From an uncultured Bacteroidaceae bacterium (GTDB taxonomy: Bacteria > Bacteroidota > Bacteroidia > Bacteroidales > Bacteroidaceae), in the NCBI GenBank assembly GCA_904501945.1, contig CAJGCU010000066.1, forward strand, positions 1 through 13,948: 13,948 nucleotides of DNA. The letters run 5' to 3'. The position numbers and the translations under genes were made by a program. This document shows, in pieces, positions 7,401-13,948 of the stretch. The first letter of the stretch is position 1. Each line of letters begins with the position of its first letter. The notes under the pieces are model-generated. The model was not told the DNA's origin. It did not search any database and saw only the letters and a list, made by a program, of their open reading frames with translations.

Positions 7401-8471
7401 TTAGCCCAACAGCCATTTGGAATCGGGTATGCATGACAAAAGTTTAGTGGTCAGGTAGCTGCAGATGTAAGTGCATATAGCCATTGCAGGGATGGCCAAA
7501 GAGATGTGCATAAGTGGGGTGAGCAAACTGCTCCATAAAGTAAGCCAAAGCATGTGCATGAGGTACATGCCGTAACTGTGTTTGGATATGTCCCGAACGA
7601 TAGGGTAGAGTTGGCAGGGATGTTCGATACAGGTAAAGAGCAGGAATGCTCCGAACGTGAAGATGACACAGTTTAGCGTACAGAAGCACCAGCCAATTTC
7701 GATGTCAATAAAGGATGCTGCTGTTCCTGGGATTGCTTGCAGATAGAATGAAAGGAATGTTGCAAGCCATCCGACGAAAAGGGTGATGAAACCGATGGCG
7801 AGGCGGCGTGAACGTTCCCAATGGAGGTGCTTCTTGATGTAGTGGGCAAGTATTAGATAACCAGGATAACCTGAGAAACTGAACAGCATATCGTATTGAT
7901 TCCACCAGCATTGTCCCCACACTTCACCAACCCAACGATTGATGTAAGGCAAGCAGGTGCTCGCCAGCCAGATTGCGATGAAGAAACGTTCTTGGCGTGC
8001 AGTGGCAGTCCGTAGCCACGGTGAGAGGATGGGGATGAGCATATACATACCTAAAAGGGGGTACATGAACCACAAGTGTACTGCTGTGGTAGGGAAGTTC
8101 ATGGGGGTATAGACAAGCATCTTTAGTGCTTCTTCCCATGTGATGAGACCAAATAGTGGTGGGATGAGGCAATAAAGCACCATAAAGCAGAACATAGGCG
8201 GAACAGTTCTGAGGAAACGCCGTTTGAAGAAGTCGCTCCAGCTTTTGCCCTCGTCGAGTGGCAGCAGCAGATAGGCGGAGCAAATCATGAAAAGCGGGAC
8301 AGAAATGCGTGAAAGGCCGTCCCAGATACCAATCCAGAGACGATGGTCTTGCGACAGGATGAGATTGCCTTCTGGACCGTAGAAAGTTTCAGATGCGTGT
8401 ACGATAATGACCAGCAGACAAGCAATGACTCTGAGCCAGTCGAGAAAGATGATTCGTTCTTTTGTTGCCAT
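7401..8471 (-). CDS. acyltransferase family 3 membrane protein
   Basis: The protein has 356 aa with an ATG start at 8471. The N-terminus RIIFLDWLRVIACLLVIIVHASE is the first membrane helix of the acyltransferase-3 family (PF01757-type), including the conserved His25 used for acyl transfer. About ten hydrophobic segments follow, so it is an inner-membrane protein. Family members move acetyl or other acyl groups onto extracytoplasmic or lipid-linked sugars such as capsule, O-antigen or exopolysaccharide. The substrate cannot be read from the sequence. It is the last gene of the operon, 32 bases after the flippase stop, and is followed by the bidirectional terminator. Pairing with a flippase suggests it decorates the same envelope glycan the flippase moves; that is inference. 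Confidence 0.9.
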   Translation of the reverse strand: MATKERIIFLDWLRVIACLLVIIVHASETFYGPEGNLILSQDHRLWIGIWDGLSRISVPLFMICSAYLLLPLDEGKSWSDFFKRRFLRTVPPMFCFMVLYCLIPPLFGLITWEEALKMLVYTPMNFPTTAVHLWFMYPLLGMYMLIPILSPWLRTATARQERFFIAIWLASTCLPYINRWVGEVWGQCWWNQYDMLFSFSGYPGYLILAHYIKKHLHWERSRRLAIGFITLFVGWLATFLSFYLQAIPGTAASFIDIEIGWCFCTLNCVIFTFGAFLLFTCIEHPCQLYPIVRDISKHSYGMYLMHMLWLTLWSSLLTPLMHISLAIPAMAICTYICSYLTTKLLSCIPDSKWLLG

Positions 8472-8503
8472 AATCGTGTTTATGTGTTATGTGTGTGGGG
8501 GGG

Positions 8504-9982
8504 CTAAGGTTGCTTTTTCTTGAGGAGGTAGCCGAGGCTTTCTCTGAGTATTTGGGCTCCGCAGAGCCACAGGGTACCGAGATAGATGGCGGCGGCAAGG
8601 AGTATGCGGATGAGGAGCAGCCAGAGGAGGCTGTCTATCCAGCGGGTGGCAAAAAATGTGGCGACCATGGTGGTTGCTGCGATGAGCAGGAAGGGGAGCA
8701 TGTCTTTCAGTGCCGACAGAAGGGGATAGCGGATTTCCTGATAGAGGAACCGGTGCCAGATGCCTGTCCAGAGGATGACGATGGCTGCATAGGCGATAAC
8801 CATGTGGGTAATGTCACCGCCAAAGGCATGGACGATGAGGATAAAGCCAAGGATGGCGCAACCTTGGGCGATGATGTTCCCCATATAGATGTTGGACTTT
8901 CCGCATGAAATGATGAGGTTGAAATAGAGGGTGGCTATGGGCAGAAAGGCACCGCCGATACAGAGGATTTGCATGAGATGGGCGGAAGGAAGCCACTTGT
9001 CACCGATGAGCACAACGATGAATTCGGGGGCAACAAGGGCGAGGCCGAACATGACGGGGAATGTGATGAAGCTGGTGAAGCGGAGCATCTTGGAGAAAGC
9101 GCGGCGAAGACGCTCGGGGTCGTCTCCTACTGCCACGAAGGTGGGCTGTGCAACACCTTGCACGATGCCTGTGATGGTGGAGGCGCCCATGGTGTTCCAC
9201 TTGTTGGCTTGGGTGTAAGTACCTACTTCAACTTTGGTGTAGAGCTTTCCCAGTACAAGGGAGAATATGTTATTGTTGACTTGGTTGAAGATGTTGGTGA
9301 TGAGCATCTTGGAGGAAAAGGGGAACATTTCCCGTATGGGAGCTATCCATGCGCTGGGCGATTTTCTCCATTCGGAAAGAGAGAAGGTGGGGCGCCAGCC
9401 TGACAGTGTCCAGCTGAGTATGCTGATAATGAAGTTGAAGATGAGCGTCTGGGTTGCGAGTCCCCAATACGCCATGCCGTTATATGCCATAAGGATGCCT
9501 GTAATGCCAGAGATGATCATAGCCGTAAGTCCCATGATGGCGAGTTCGCGCTGCTTGATTTGGCGGAACAGAATGGCGCGCGGTACGATGCTGAAAGAGG
9601 CGATGATGAATCCTATAAAGTAATAGCGTGAAAGGTCGGTGAGGATGGGTTCTTCGAAGAATTGTGCGATGTATGGTGCGCAGAAAAAAAAGAGAATATA
9701 AAGGCAGAAGCTTGTGCCGATGTTGAACCAGAAGACAGCATTATAGTCGTGGTGAGTGGCATTGCGCTTGTTGGTCAGTGCGGTAACAAATCCGCTGTCT
9801 TGCAATGAATTTGCAATGAGCGTGAAGATGGTGAGCATGCCGATGAGTCCATAGTCGGCTTGGTTGAGCTGACGTGCCAGCACGATGCCGAATGCTGCAT
9901 TGAGCACTTGCATGGCGCTGTTGTTCAGTGCTCCCCAGAGGATGCCTTTGGCGGTTTTGTCTTTCAGGTCAGTTGTAGGCAT
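8504..9982 (-). CDS. WzxC-type polysaccharide/lipid-linked oligosaccharide flippase
   Basis: The 492-aa integral membrane protein has about 12-14 hydrophobic segments. The N-terminal pattern (TAKGILWGALNNSAMQV, then GIVLARQLNQADYGLIGM, then LQDSGFVTAL and DYNAVFWFNI) is characteristic of the WzxC/TuaB branch of the polysaccharide export flippases (MOP superfamily). Such proteins flip undecaprenyl-linked sugar units across the inner membrane. The ATG at 9982 lies within the end of the lipoprotein gene (14-base overlap), so translation is probably coupled. No glycosyltransferase, polymerase or chain-length regulator is in the window, so the glycan repeat unit it would carry must be made elsewhere, or the protein has a different lipid-linked cargo. 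Confidence 0.93.
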   Translation of the reverse strand: MPTTDLKDKTAKGILWGALNNSAMQVLNAAFGIVLARQLNQADYGLIGMLTIFTLIANSLQDSGFVTALTNKRNATHHDYNAVFWFNIGTSFCLYILFFFCAPYIAQFFEEPILTDLSRYYFIGFIIASFSIVPRAILFRQIKQRELAIMGLTAMIISGITGILMAYNGMAYWGLATQTLIFNFIISILSWTLSGWRPTFSLSEWRKSPSAWIAPIREMFPFSSKMLITNIFNQVNNNIFSLVLGKLYTKVEVGTYTQANKWNTMGASTITGIVQGVAQPTFVAVGDDPERLRRAFSKMLRFTSFITFPVMFGLALVAPEFIVVLIGDKWLPSAHLMQILCIGGAFLPIATLYFNLIISCGKSNIYMGNIIAQGCAILGFILIVHAFGGDITHMVIAYAAIVILWTGIWHRFLYQEIRYPLLSALKDMLPFLLIAATTMVATFFATRWIDSLLWLLLIRILLAAAIYLGTLWLCGAQILRESLGYLLKKKQP

Positions 9983-10517
9983 TGAGTATCTGTCCGTTGT
10001 AGTTGACGCGGTAACGATAGAGTCCGCGGGGTTTGTTGAGTGTGGTGTCTTGGGGAATCTTGTAGATGGCGCCGTAGTTGTTCATGTCGTAGGTGACCAG
10101 GCATTTGGCGCATCGGGCATAGCCGCCAGCTGTGAGCGTGAGGCGTCGGCTGGCACGGTCGCAGATGGGGCAGGCAAGGTCGTAGCAGAGCGTTTCCCCG
10201 TAGTTGTTAGTTCCGACGATGAGGCCTCCCAGTCCTAGCCCAAAGTCTTTGCTCAACGCATCGACCGTGTAGTCGTGAGCGCTGGAACTGTTGGCAATGG
10301 AGAACTTGGTCACGCCGTTCACAACTCGCTTTCTGATGCTGGCAAACTGTCCGTAGTTGCCCATCACGTTGAACAGCTCGGCATATTGGTGTACGTCGAA
10401 AAGGCAGAAAACATATTCTCTTTTAGAGAAGGTGGGATTGGCCTCTTCGTCGCTACAAGAAGCGAAGATAGCTGTCAGCAGAGAGAGGGTACAGATCAGA
10501 AACAAAATCTTTTTCAT
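9969..10517 (-). CDS. lipoprotein with a Rieske-like four-cysteine site, unknown function
   Basis: The protein has 182 aa. A type II signal peptide (MKKILFLICTLSLLTAIFAS) ends in a lipobox with Cys21 as the acylated residue. The following SDEE is acidic, which in Bacteroidota can favour export to the outer-membrane surface. The C-terminal half has C-x2-C-x16-C-x2-C (Cys116, Cys119, Cys136, Cys139) inside YDLACPIC....GGYARCAKC..TYDMNNYGA....LYRYRV. Spacing and flanks resemble a Rieske domain (C-x-H-x15-17-C-x2-H), but both histidines are cysteine here, so the site could bind zinc, one iron or an Fe-S cluster. I do not recognise a named family. The ATG shares its A with the reductase stop (TGATG), and the 3' end overlaps the flippase, so all are likely co-translated. 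Confidence 0.85.
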   Translation of the reverse strand: MKKILFLICTLSLLTAIFASCSDEEANPTFSKREYVFCLFDVHQYAELFNVMGNYGQFASIRKRVVNGVTKFSIANSSSAHDYTVDALSKDFGLGLGGLIVGTNNYGETLCYDLACPICDRASRRLTLTAGGYARCAKCLVTYDMNNYGAIYKIPQDTTLNKPRGLYRYRVNYNGQILNAYN

Positions 10518-11488
10518 CAGAAGTGCAGTATAGGGCTGTTGATGATATGGTTAATTCTCTCTATTTCGTCATTGCTGAAAGTAAGGTTGTTGAGTGTCTC
10601 AAGGTTGTTCTCCAGCTGTGCCACTGATGAAGTGCCAATGATGCAGCTGGTCACACGCTTGTCGGCCAGCACCCAGGCGAGTGCCATCTGGGCAATGCTT
10701 TGTCCGCGCTCTTTAGCGATAAGGGCGAGCTGCTTCACCGCCTCTACGCGCTCGGGGGTTACTTGGCTCTGCTGCAGGAAGCCCGTGCTTTTGGCTGCAC
10801 GGCTTTCTTCGGGAATGCCGTTGTCGTATTTGCCAGTCAGCAGTCCCTGTGCCAAGGGAGAGAAACAGATGATGCCGCTGCCATTGTCGGTGGCAATCTG
10901 GAAGTTGTTCTGCTTCGCTTTGGGGTCAAACATGGAACAGCGGTACTGCGAGAGCAAGCAGGGCACATGCGCTTCTTTCAAGATGTCGTAGCATTGCTGC
11001 TGCAGTTCTGGCGGATACTTCGAGATGCCCACATAGAGCGCCTTTCCCTGTCGCACTAGGTCTATGAGTGCCTGCATGGTCTCTTCGATAGGTGTCACGC
11101 CATCATAGCGATGGCTGTAGAAGATGTCGAAGTATTCCAGGCCTGTCCGTTTCAAACTTTGGTCGCAGCTGGCAATCAGGTTCTTGCGGCTGCTGTTGCC
11201 GCCATACACCCCTGGCCACATGTCGTGTCCTGCCTTTGAGGAGATGAACATCTCATCGCGATGGCTTGCCAGCTGATTCTTCAGAATCCTTCCAAAGTTC
11301 GTCTCCGCCGAGCCTGGCACGGGGCCATAGTTGTTTGCCAAATCGAAGTGGCAGATGCCTGCCTCGAAAGCCTGTACCACCATCTGTGTGGCGACCGAAA
11401 AGTCATCCACACTGCCGAAGTTGTGCCACAAGCCGAGACTCAACACTGGCAACTGTATGCCTGAATGTCCGCAATATTTGTATATCAT
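10517..11488 (-). CDS. gpr: aldo/keto reductase, YghZ/Gpr type
   Basis: The 323-aa, (beta/alpha)8-barrel NADPH-dependent reductase carries the catalytic tetrad Asp49 (HFDLANNYG), Tyr54, Lys85 (SSKAG) and His126 (FYSHRYD). Segments such as SSRKNL, SLKRTGLEYFDIFYSHR, QGKALYVGIS, FSPLAQGLLTGKY and LENNLETLNNLTFS closely follow E. coli YghZ, which reduces L-glyceraldehyde 3-phosphate and methylglyoxal. Related Kv-beta-like reductases have other carbonyl substrates, so the physiological one is not fixed by sequence. It is cytoplasmic with no signal peptide. It is the first gene of the operon, about 84 bases from a TATCTTTG box, with its stop overlapping the start of the lipoprotein gene (TGATG). 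Confidence 0.93.
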   Translation of the reverse strand: MIYKYCGHSGIQLPVLSLGLWHNFGSVDDFSVATQMVVQAFEAGICHFDLANNYGPVPGSAETNFGRILKNQLASHRDEMFISSKAGHDMWPGVYGGNSSRKNLIASCDQSLKRTGLEYFDIFYSHRYDGVTPIEETMQALIDLVRQGKALYVGISKYPPELQQQCYDILKEAHVPCLLSQYRCSMFDPKAKQNNFQIATDNGSGIICFSPLAQGLLTGKYDNGIPEESRAAKSTGFLQQSQVTPERVEAVKQLALIAKERGQSIAQMALAWVLADKRVTSCIIGTSSVAQLENNLETLNNLTFSNDEIERINHIINSPILHF

Positions 11489-11571
11489 ATAATCCGTTTT
11501 GTTGGTTAATCAGAATCACACCCACCTTCACCATTACGTATTTCTCTTCAGTTTGGCTCTTGTATTGCTCG

Positions 11572-11579
11572 CAAAGATA
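11572..11579 (-). promoter_or_regulatory. promoter of the reductase-lipoprotein-flippase-acyltransferase operon, -7 box
   Basis: Read on the minus strand this is TATCTTTG, an exact Bacteroidota -7 element, giving a leader of roughly 75-80 nt before the reductase ATG at 11488. A T-rich stretch lies where a -33 element would be, but no clear TTTG. No riboswitch or leader hairpin was recognised between box and gene. Confidence 0.75.
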
Positions 11580-11783
11580 CGAAGAATAATTGAAAAAGTT
11601 CTCTCTCTGTCGTGGAAAAATGATATCCTTCTGTTTTTGCTGCTGTTTTCTCAATAAGAAGGGGAGGTGCGTCTGGTTGAGGTGCTCCCGCGTTGTGCCA
11701 AGTTTTTGGGGTGTTTCATGTCGTGAAATCTGTTTTTAATTTCTTTCATGTATCGCAGAAAACCCTCTTCCAAAACGCAGCGC
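11580..11783. other. intergenic spacer without a recognisable gene
   Basis: No credible coding frame, RNA gene or terminator was found here. There are only weak dyads, such as TTTCA-TGTCG-TGAAA at 11714-11728 and GGGAG...CTCCC near 11662-11690, both short enough to be chance. The segment separates the operon promoter from the palindromic repeat block. Confidence 0.4.
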
Positions 11784-11878
11784 TTTGTGCCTCAAAACAG
11801 GTGAGAGTCTCACCTATACCATAGGTAAGAGTCTGACCCCTACCATAGGTGAGACTCTCACCTGTTTTGAGGTATAAA
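11784..11878. repeat. 95-bp dyad built from three palindromic 24-bp units
   Basis: A perfect 28-bp inverted repeat (11790-11817 against 11845-11872) extends to 34 bp with two G-T pairs (11784-11817 against 11845-11878). Within it three units begin at 11799, 11823 and 11847, exactly 24 bp apart. Each is a palindrome of the form AGGTGAGA-N-TCTCACCT. The outer two are perfect and the middle one is degenerate (AGGTAAGAGTCTGACCC). Unit centres are 11807, 11831 and 11855, and the whole dyad is centred on 11831. It lies between two minus-strand units, outside both. Confidence 0.9.
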
Positions 11879-11910
11879 TTGACGGTATTGGCGAGTTGCA
11901 TTTGGGGACA

Positions 11911-11945
11911 AAAAAAAGAGCAGGCGTCAGACGTGCCTGCTCTTT
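11911..11945 (-). terminator. intrinsic terminator of the thioredoxin-protein gene
   Basis: An 11-bp stem (11935-11945 with 11915-11925; AAAGAGCAGGC and GCCTGCTCTTT) has a 9-base loop and is followed on the minus strand by a T run (11911-11917). It lies 26 bases past the stop at 11971. The + strand side also has TTTCTTTC after the stem, but no + strand gene ends here. Confidence 0.9.
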
Positions 11946-11970
11946 CTTTCAATGCTTTTCTTTCATGCTT

Positions 11971-13948
11971 TTACTTCAGTTGTTCCAACAGCCTAACCAA
12001 TTCTTCAAGCTGGCGCGCATCCACCTCTATGTCCAGCAGATTGCCTTCGCGGTCGAAGAGTTTATACGTGGGAAAACTGTGGACGTCAAGGTGCCTCTCG
12101 ATGGCTGCCTGCTGCTCTGCGGGCAGGTTGTAGTGAGCTACGTTATCGCCGCTCACGTTATACTCCTTGATGACGTTCTCCCAAGATTCTTGCGGACTGT
12201 TGTTGGCAAGATAAAGGAACTCGATGTCGTAGTCCTTCAATCGGGCATACTCCTCGGTGGAGTGGGAGAGGGCTTCCTTGCAGGGGCTGCACCATGTGCC
12301 CCAGATGTCGAGCAGGACGAACTTGCCCTTGTAGGGTTCAAGGATTTTCTTCAGCAATGCTTCGCCCTCACTCAGGTCTGCAAGGTCTTCTGATGACTTG
12401 AGCACCAGTTTGTCAAACTCGCGGTTCTCGATGGCGAGGTAACGGGCGTTTAGTGCTTCCACCCTTTCCAGACACATGGGATTGCTTATCATGGTCTTCA
12501 GCGTGTCAAGGATTTGGGGGAGCAGCGAGGTGCGCCAGTTGTCTATCATATCATAAACCTGGCTGGAAAGGTAGATGTCCTTGATGAGTGGGTCTGCGTT
12601 GAGCGAATCAAGCACTTGTCTGCCGACTTTCAGTTGCTGCACGAGGAACTGCCCGTTTATCACTTTGTTTGCTTTTGGACCATCCAGAATCTTGTTTACA
12701 GCCTTTATCAGTTCAGCGTTTTCTGCATTTTGTTCCTGGGCTATACGTTGCTTTTCCTCAGTTGTGGAGGCGGCTTCAATCGCGGCTGTTGTTTCCAAAG
12801 CCCAATTCTGCCAGCGAGTGAGAAGCGCCAGTTCCTCGTCATTCGACGCGTAGAGCTCCATATTCTGGTCTTGGATGGTTATGCGTATTGCATATCTTTG
12901 GTTGTTTGTCGCGTCATCCAGATAATCCTCAAGGAAATCATGCAACTCTCGATGCAGCGTATAGGGCTTTTCCAACTTCGTCCAGAACGTGTCGTAAGCA
13001 AACTTTTTGGCATTTTCGGAGAGCTCATGATTCTTGCCTCTGAAACGAGATTGCCCAAAATCACGTGCCTGCAGCCAGAGGGTATTGCCTTTTCTGTATT
13101 GCTGGAAACGGGTGGATAGCGTTGGGTGTGCTTTGCAGAGCTCGTCAATGTAGGCATATTGTGCCTTGATGAGGCTGTCGGCTGAGGCGATGTACGGGTC
13201 GAAGTCTGCCCCCTTTTCCATTCTTAGAGATTCCCAGTCAAGCGGATACTTGAATAGCTCGTTCTGGAGTCGTGCGTCTTCGCCCATGAAGTAACGGCGA
13301 CCCTCCTTGAAGTCGTAGAGCATGAAGTAGGTTTTGCCTGGCTCAAACATCGTGCGGACAAAGCAGCGGCTCCAGTCGCAAAAGAATTCAGAACTGTTCT
13401 GAACAGGAATCTTTGCTATGAAACGTCCCAAAGAGTCTAAGTCGGCATGAACTGACTGCTCTTCGCCTGTGATAAAGCTGTTGTGAGCGAACTCGAAGGT
13501 TTTCTGCTGCTTGAACTGTTCTGGCATGTCCTTAATCCATCCCGCTACCGTAATGGTGTCAGTCTTGTATCCGCTGTCTACAAAGTCTGTGCGTGTGTCT
13601 TTGGTGGGATAATCAGGCATGAAACGGCTGGTAATCATTGAGTAAACGACCTTCTGCTGACCTATCTGCATGGTGCGCTTGCCCTTCTTGTTTTTTCCAA
13701 CCTTAACTTTCAGCTCTTCGTTGCCGTTACGCATGACAATCTCAGCCTCGCTTGTCTTGGGGTTCACATCACACTGTTTGTAGTCCCAGAACTTGCATTG
13801 GTAGATGGCGAAATCCTCGAAGAGCGCCAGTTCCCAATCACCAGTCTGATCGTCGCGCCAGTAGGAAGGGAACAGCTGCTTCCAGCGTTCTTCCACAGGT
13901 TTGATGCCCTTAATCTGGAAAGCGCGTTCGATTTCGCCTTCGATAAAG
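11971..13948 (-). CDS. large TlpA-like thioredoxin-domain protein, 5' end outside window
   Basis: The frame is open to the right edge. A GTG at 13896 could start a 641-aa protein, but the 17 codons upstream (FIEGEIERAFQIKGIKP) continue in frame without a stop, so the true start and any signal peptide probably lie beyond the window. The N-terminal and middle part (roughly 500 residues) contains a beta-rich segment (TITVAGWIKDMP, FITGEEQ, DLDSLGRFIAKIP, PGKTYFMLYD) and then a long helical, charged region. The last approximately 140 residues are a thioredoxin fold with the redox motif WGTWCSPCK (Cys codons at 12289-12291 and 12280-12282) and a cis-Pro region SFPTYKLFDREG. This build is common among Bacteroidota periplasmic thiol-disulfide reductases of the TlpA/ResA type. 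The substrate is unknown. The gene ends at a strong terminator. Confidence 0.9.
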   Translation of the reverse strand, partial: FIEGEIERAFQIKGIKPVEERWKQLFPSYWRDDQTGDWELALFEDFAIYQCKFWDYKQCDVNPKTSEAEIVMRNGNEELKVKVGKNKKGKRTMQIGQQKVVYSMITSRFMPDYPTKDTRTDFVDSGYKTDTITVAGWIKDMPEQFKQQKTFEFAHNSFITGEEQSVHADLDSLGRFIAKIPVQNSSEFFCDWSRCFVRTMFEPGKTYFMLYDFKEGRRYFMGEDARLQNELFKYPLDWESLRMEKGADFDPYIASADSLIKAQYAYIDELCKAHPTLSTRFQQYRKGNTLWLQARDFGQSRFRGKNHELSENAKKFAYDTFWTKLEKPYTLHRELHDFLEDYLDDATNNQRYAIRITIQDQNMELYASNDEELALLTRWQNWALETTAAIEAASTTEEKQRIAQEQNAENAELIKAVNKILDGPKANKVINGQFLVQQLKVGRQVLDSLNADPLIKDIYLSSQVYDMIDNWRTSLLPQILDTLKTMISNPMCLERVEALNARYLAIENREFDKLVLKSSEDLADLSEGEALLKKILEPYKGKFVLLDIWGTWCSPCKEALSHSTEEYARLKDYDIEFLYLANNSPQESWENVIKEYNVSGDNVAHYNLPAEQQAAIERHLDVHSFPTYKLFDREGNLLDIEVDARQLEELVRLLEQLK

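Noticed and set aside
8489..8908. A 139-codon + strand frame rich in acidic residues and Gly
   Set aside because: It is the reverse-strand shadow of the flippase gene; acidic and Gly richness is what the antisense of membrane-helix codons gives.
11403..11654. An 83-codon minus-strand frame covering the operon promoter
   Set aside because: It overlaps the TATCTTTG box, the leader and the start of the reductase gene in another frame, and resembles no known protein.
11784..11878. CRISPR array
   Set aside because: There are only three units, they abut without unique spacers, each is fully palindromic, and no cas gene is near.
11746..11952. A minus-strand frame encoding an 8-residue repeat (GESLTYGR, GQTLTYGI, GETLTC)
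   Set aside because: The peptide repeat is a by-product of the 24-bp DNA repeat. The frame starts from a TTG inside the terminator of the upstream gene and has no supporting features.
12514..13119. A 201-codon + strand frame opposite the thioredoxin gene
   Set aside because: It is antisense to a well-supported coding frame, with no recognisable start signal or domain.

Overview
The window looks like chromosomal DNA from a Bacteroidales bacterium, most likely Prevotellaceae. The evidence is three exact copies of the Bacteroidota -7 box TATCTTTG upstream of genes, starts with mostly weak or absent Shine-Dalgarno sequences, a TlpA-type thioredoxin with a large N-terminal region, and protein types common in gut or rumen Bacteroidales (class I fumarase, GH3 xylosidase-like enzyme). 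The genus is inference. No rRNA, tRNA, CRISPR array, insertion sequence or prophage was seen.

Layout. (1) Bases 1-191 hold the 3' end of an alpha/beta-hydrolase gene on the + strand, followed by a UUCG-tetraloop terminator shared with the convergent unit to its right. (2) Bases 244-4637 are a minus-strand run read right to left: class I fumarase, a small unknown protein, ribosome recycling factor (frr), the ribosome-assembly GTPase rsgA, and an exported TPR protein. A -7 box 40 bases upstream of the fumarase start may drive the whole run. frr and rsgA share a TAATG junction, and rsgA overlaps the TPR gene. (3) Bases 4969-7218, on the + strand, encode a secreted GH3 glycosidase with its own promoter, divergent from fumarase, and its own 3' hairpins. 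(4) Bases 7401-11488 are a tightly coupled minus-strand operon: aldo/keto reductase (YghZ/Gpr type), a small lipoprotein with a Rieske-like Cys4 site, a WzxC-type flippase and an acyltransferase-3 membrane enzyme. Successive genes overlap by 1 and 14 bases, then sit 32 bases apart. (5) Bases 11489-11970 are an intergenic region with a promoter, a striking 95-bp dyad made of three palindromic 24-bp units, and a terminator. (6) Bases 11971-13948 hold most of a minus-strand gene for a large TlpA-like thioredoxin protein whose 5' end lies beyond the window.

How the genes fit together. Fumarase serves the fumarate/succinate branch of anaerobic metabolism. frr and rsgA serve translation. The GH3 enzyme probably releases xylose or glucose from plant oligosaccharides in the periplasm. 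The four-gene operon joins two envelope-polymer functions (flipping and acylation) to a reductase and a probable metal-binding lipoprotein, with no glycosyltransferase present. That operon and the intergenic palindromic repeat are the least conventional parts of the window.
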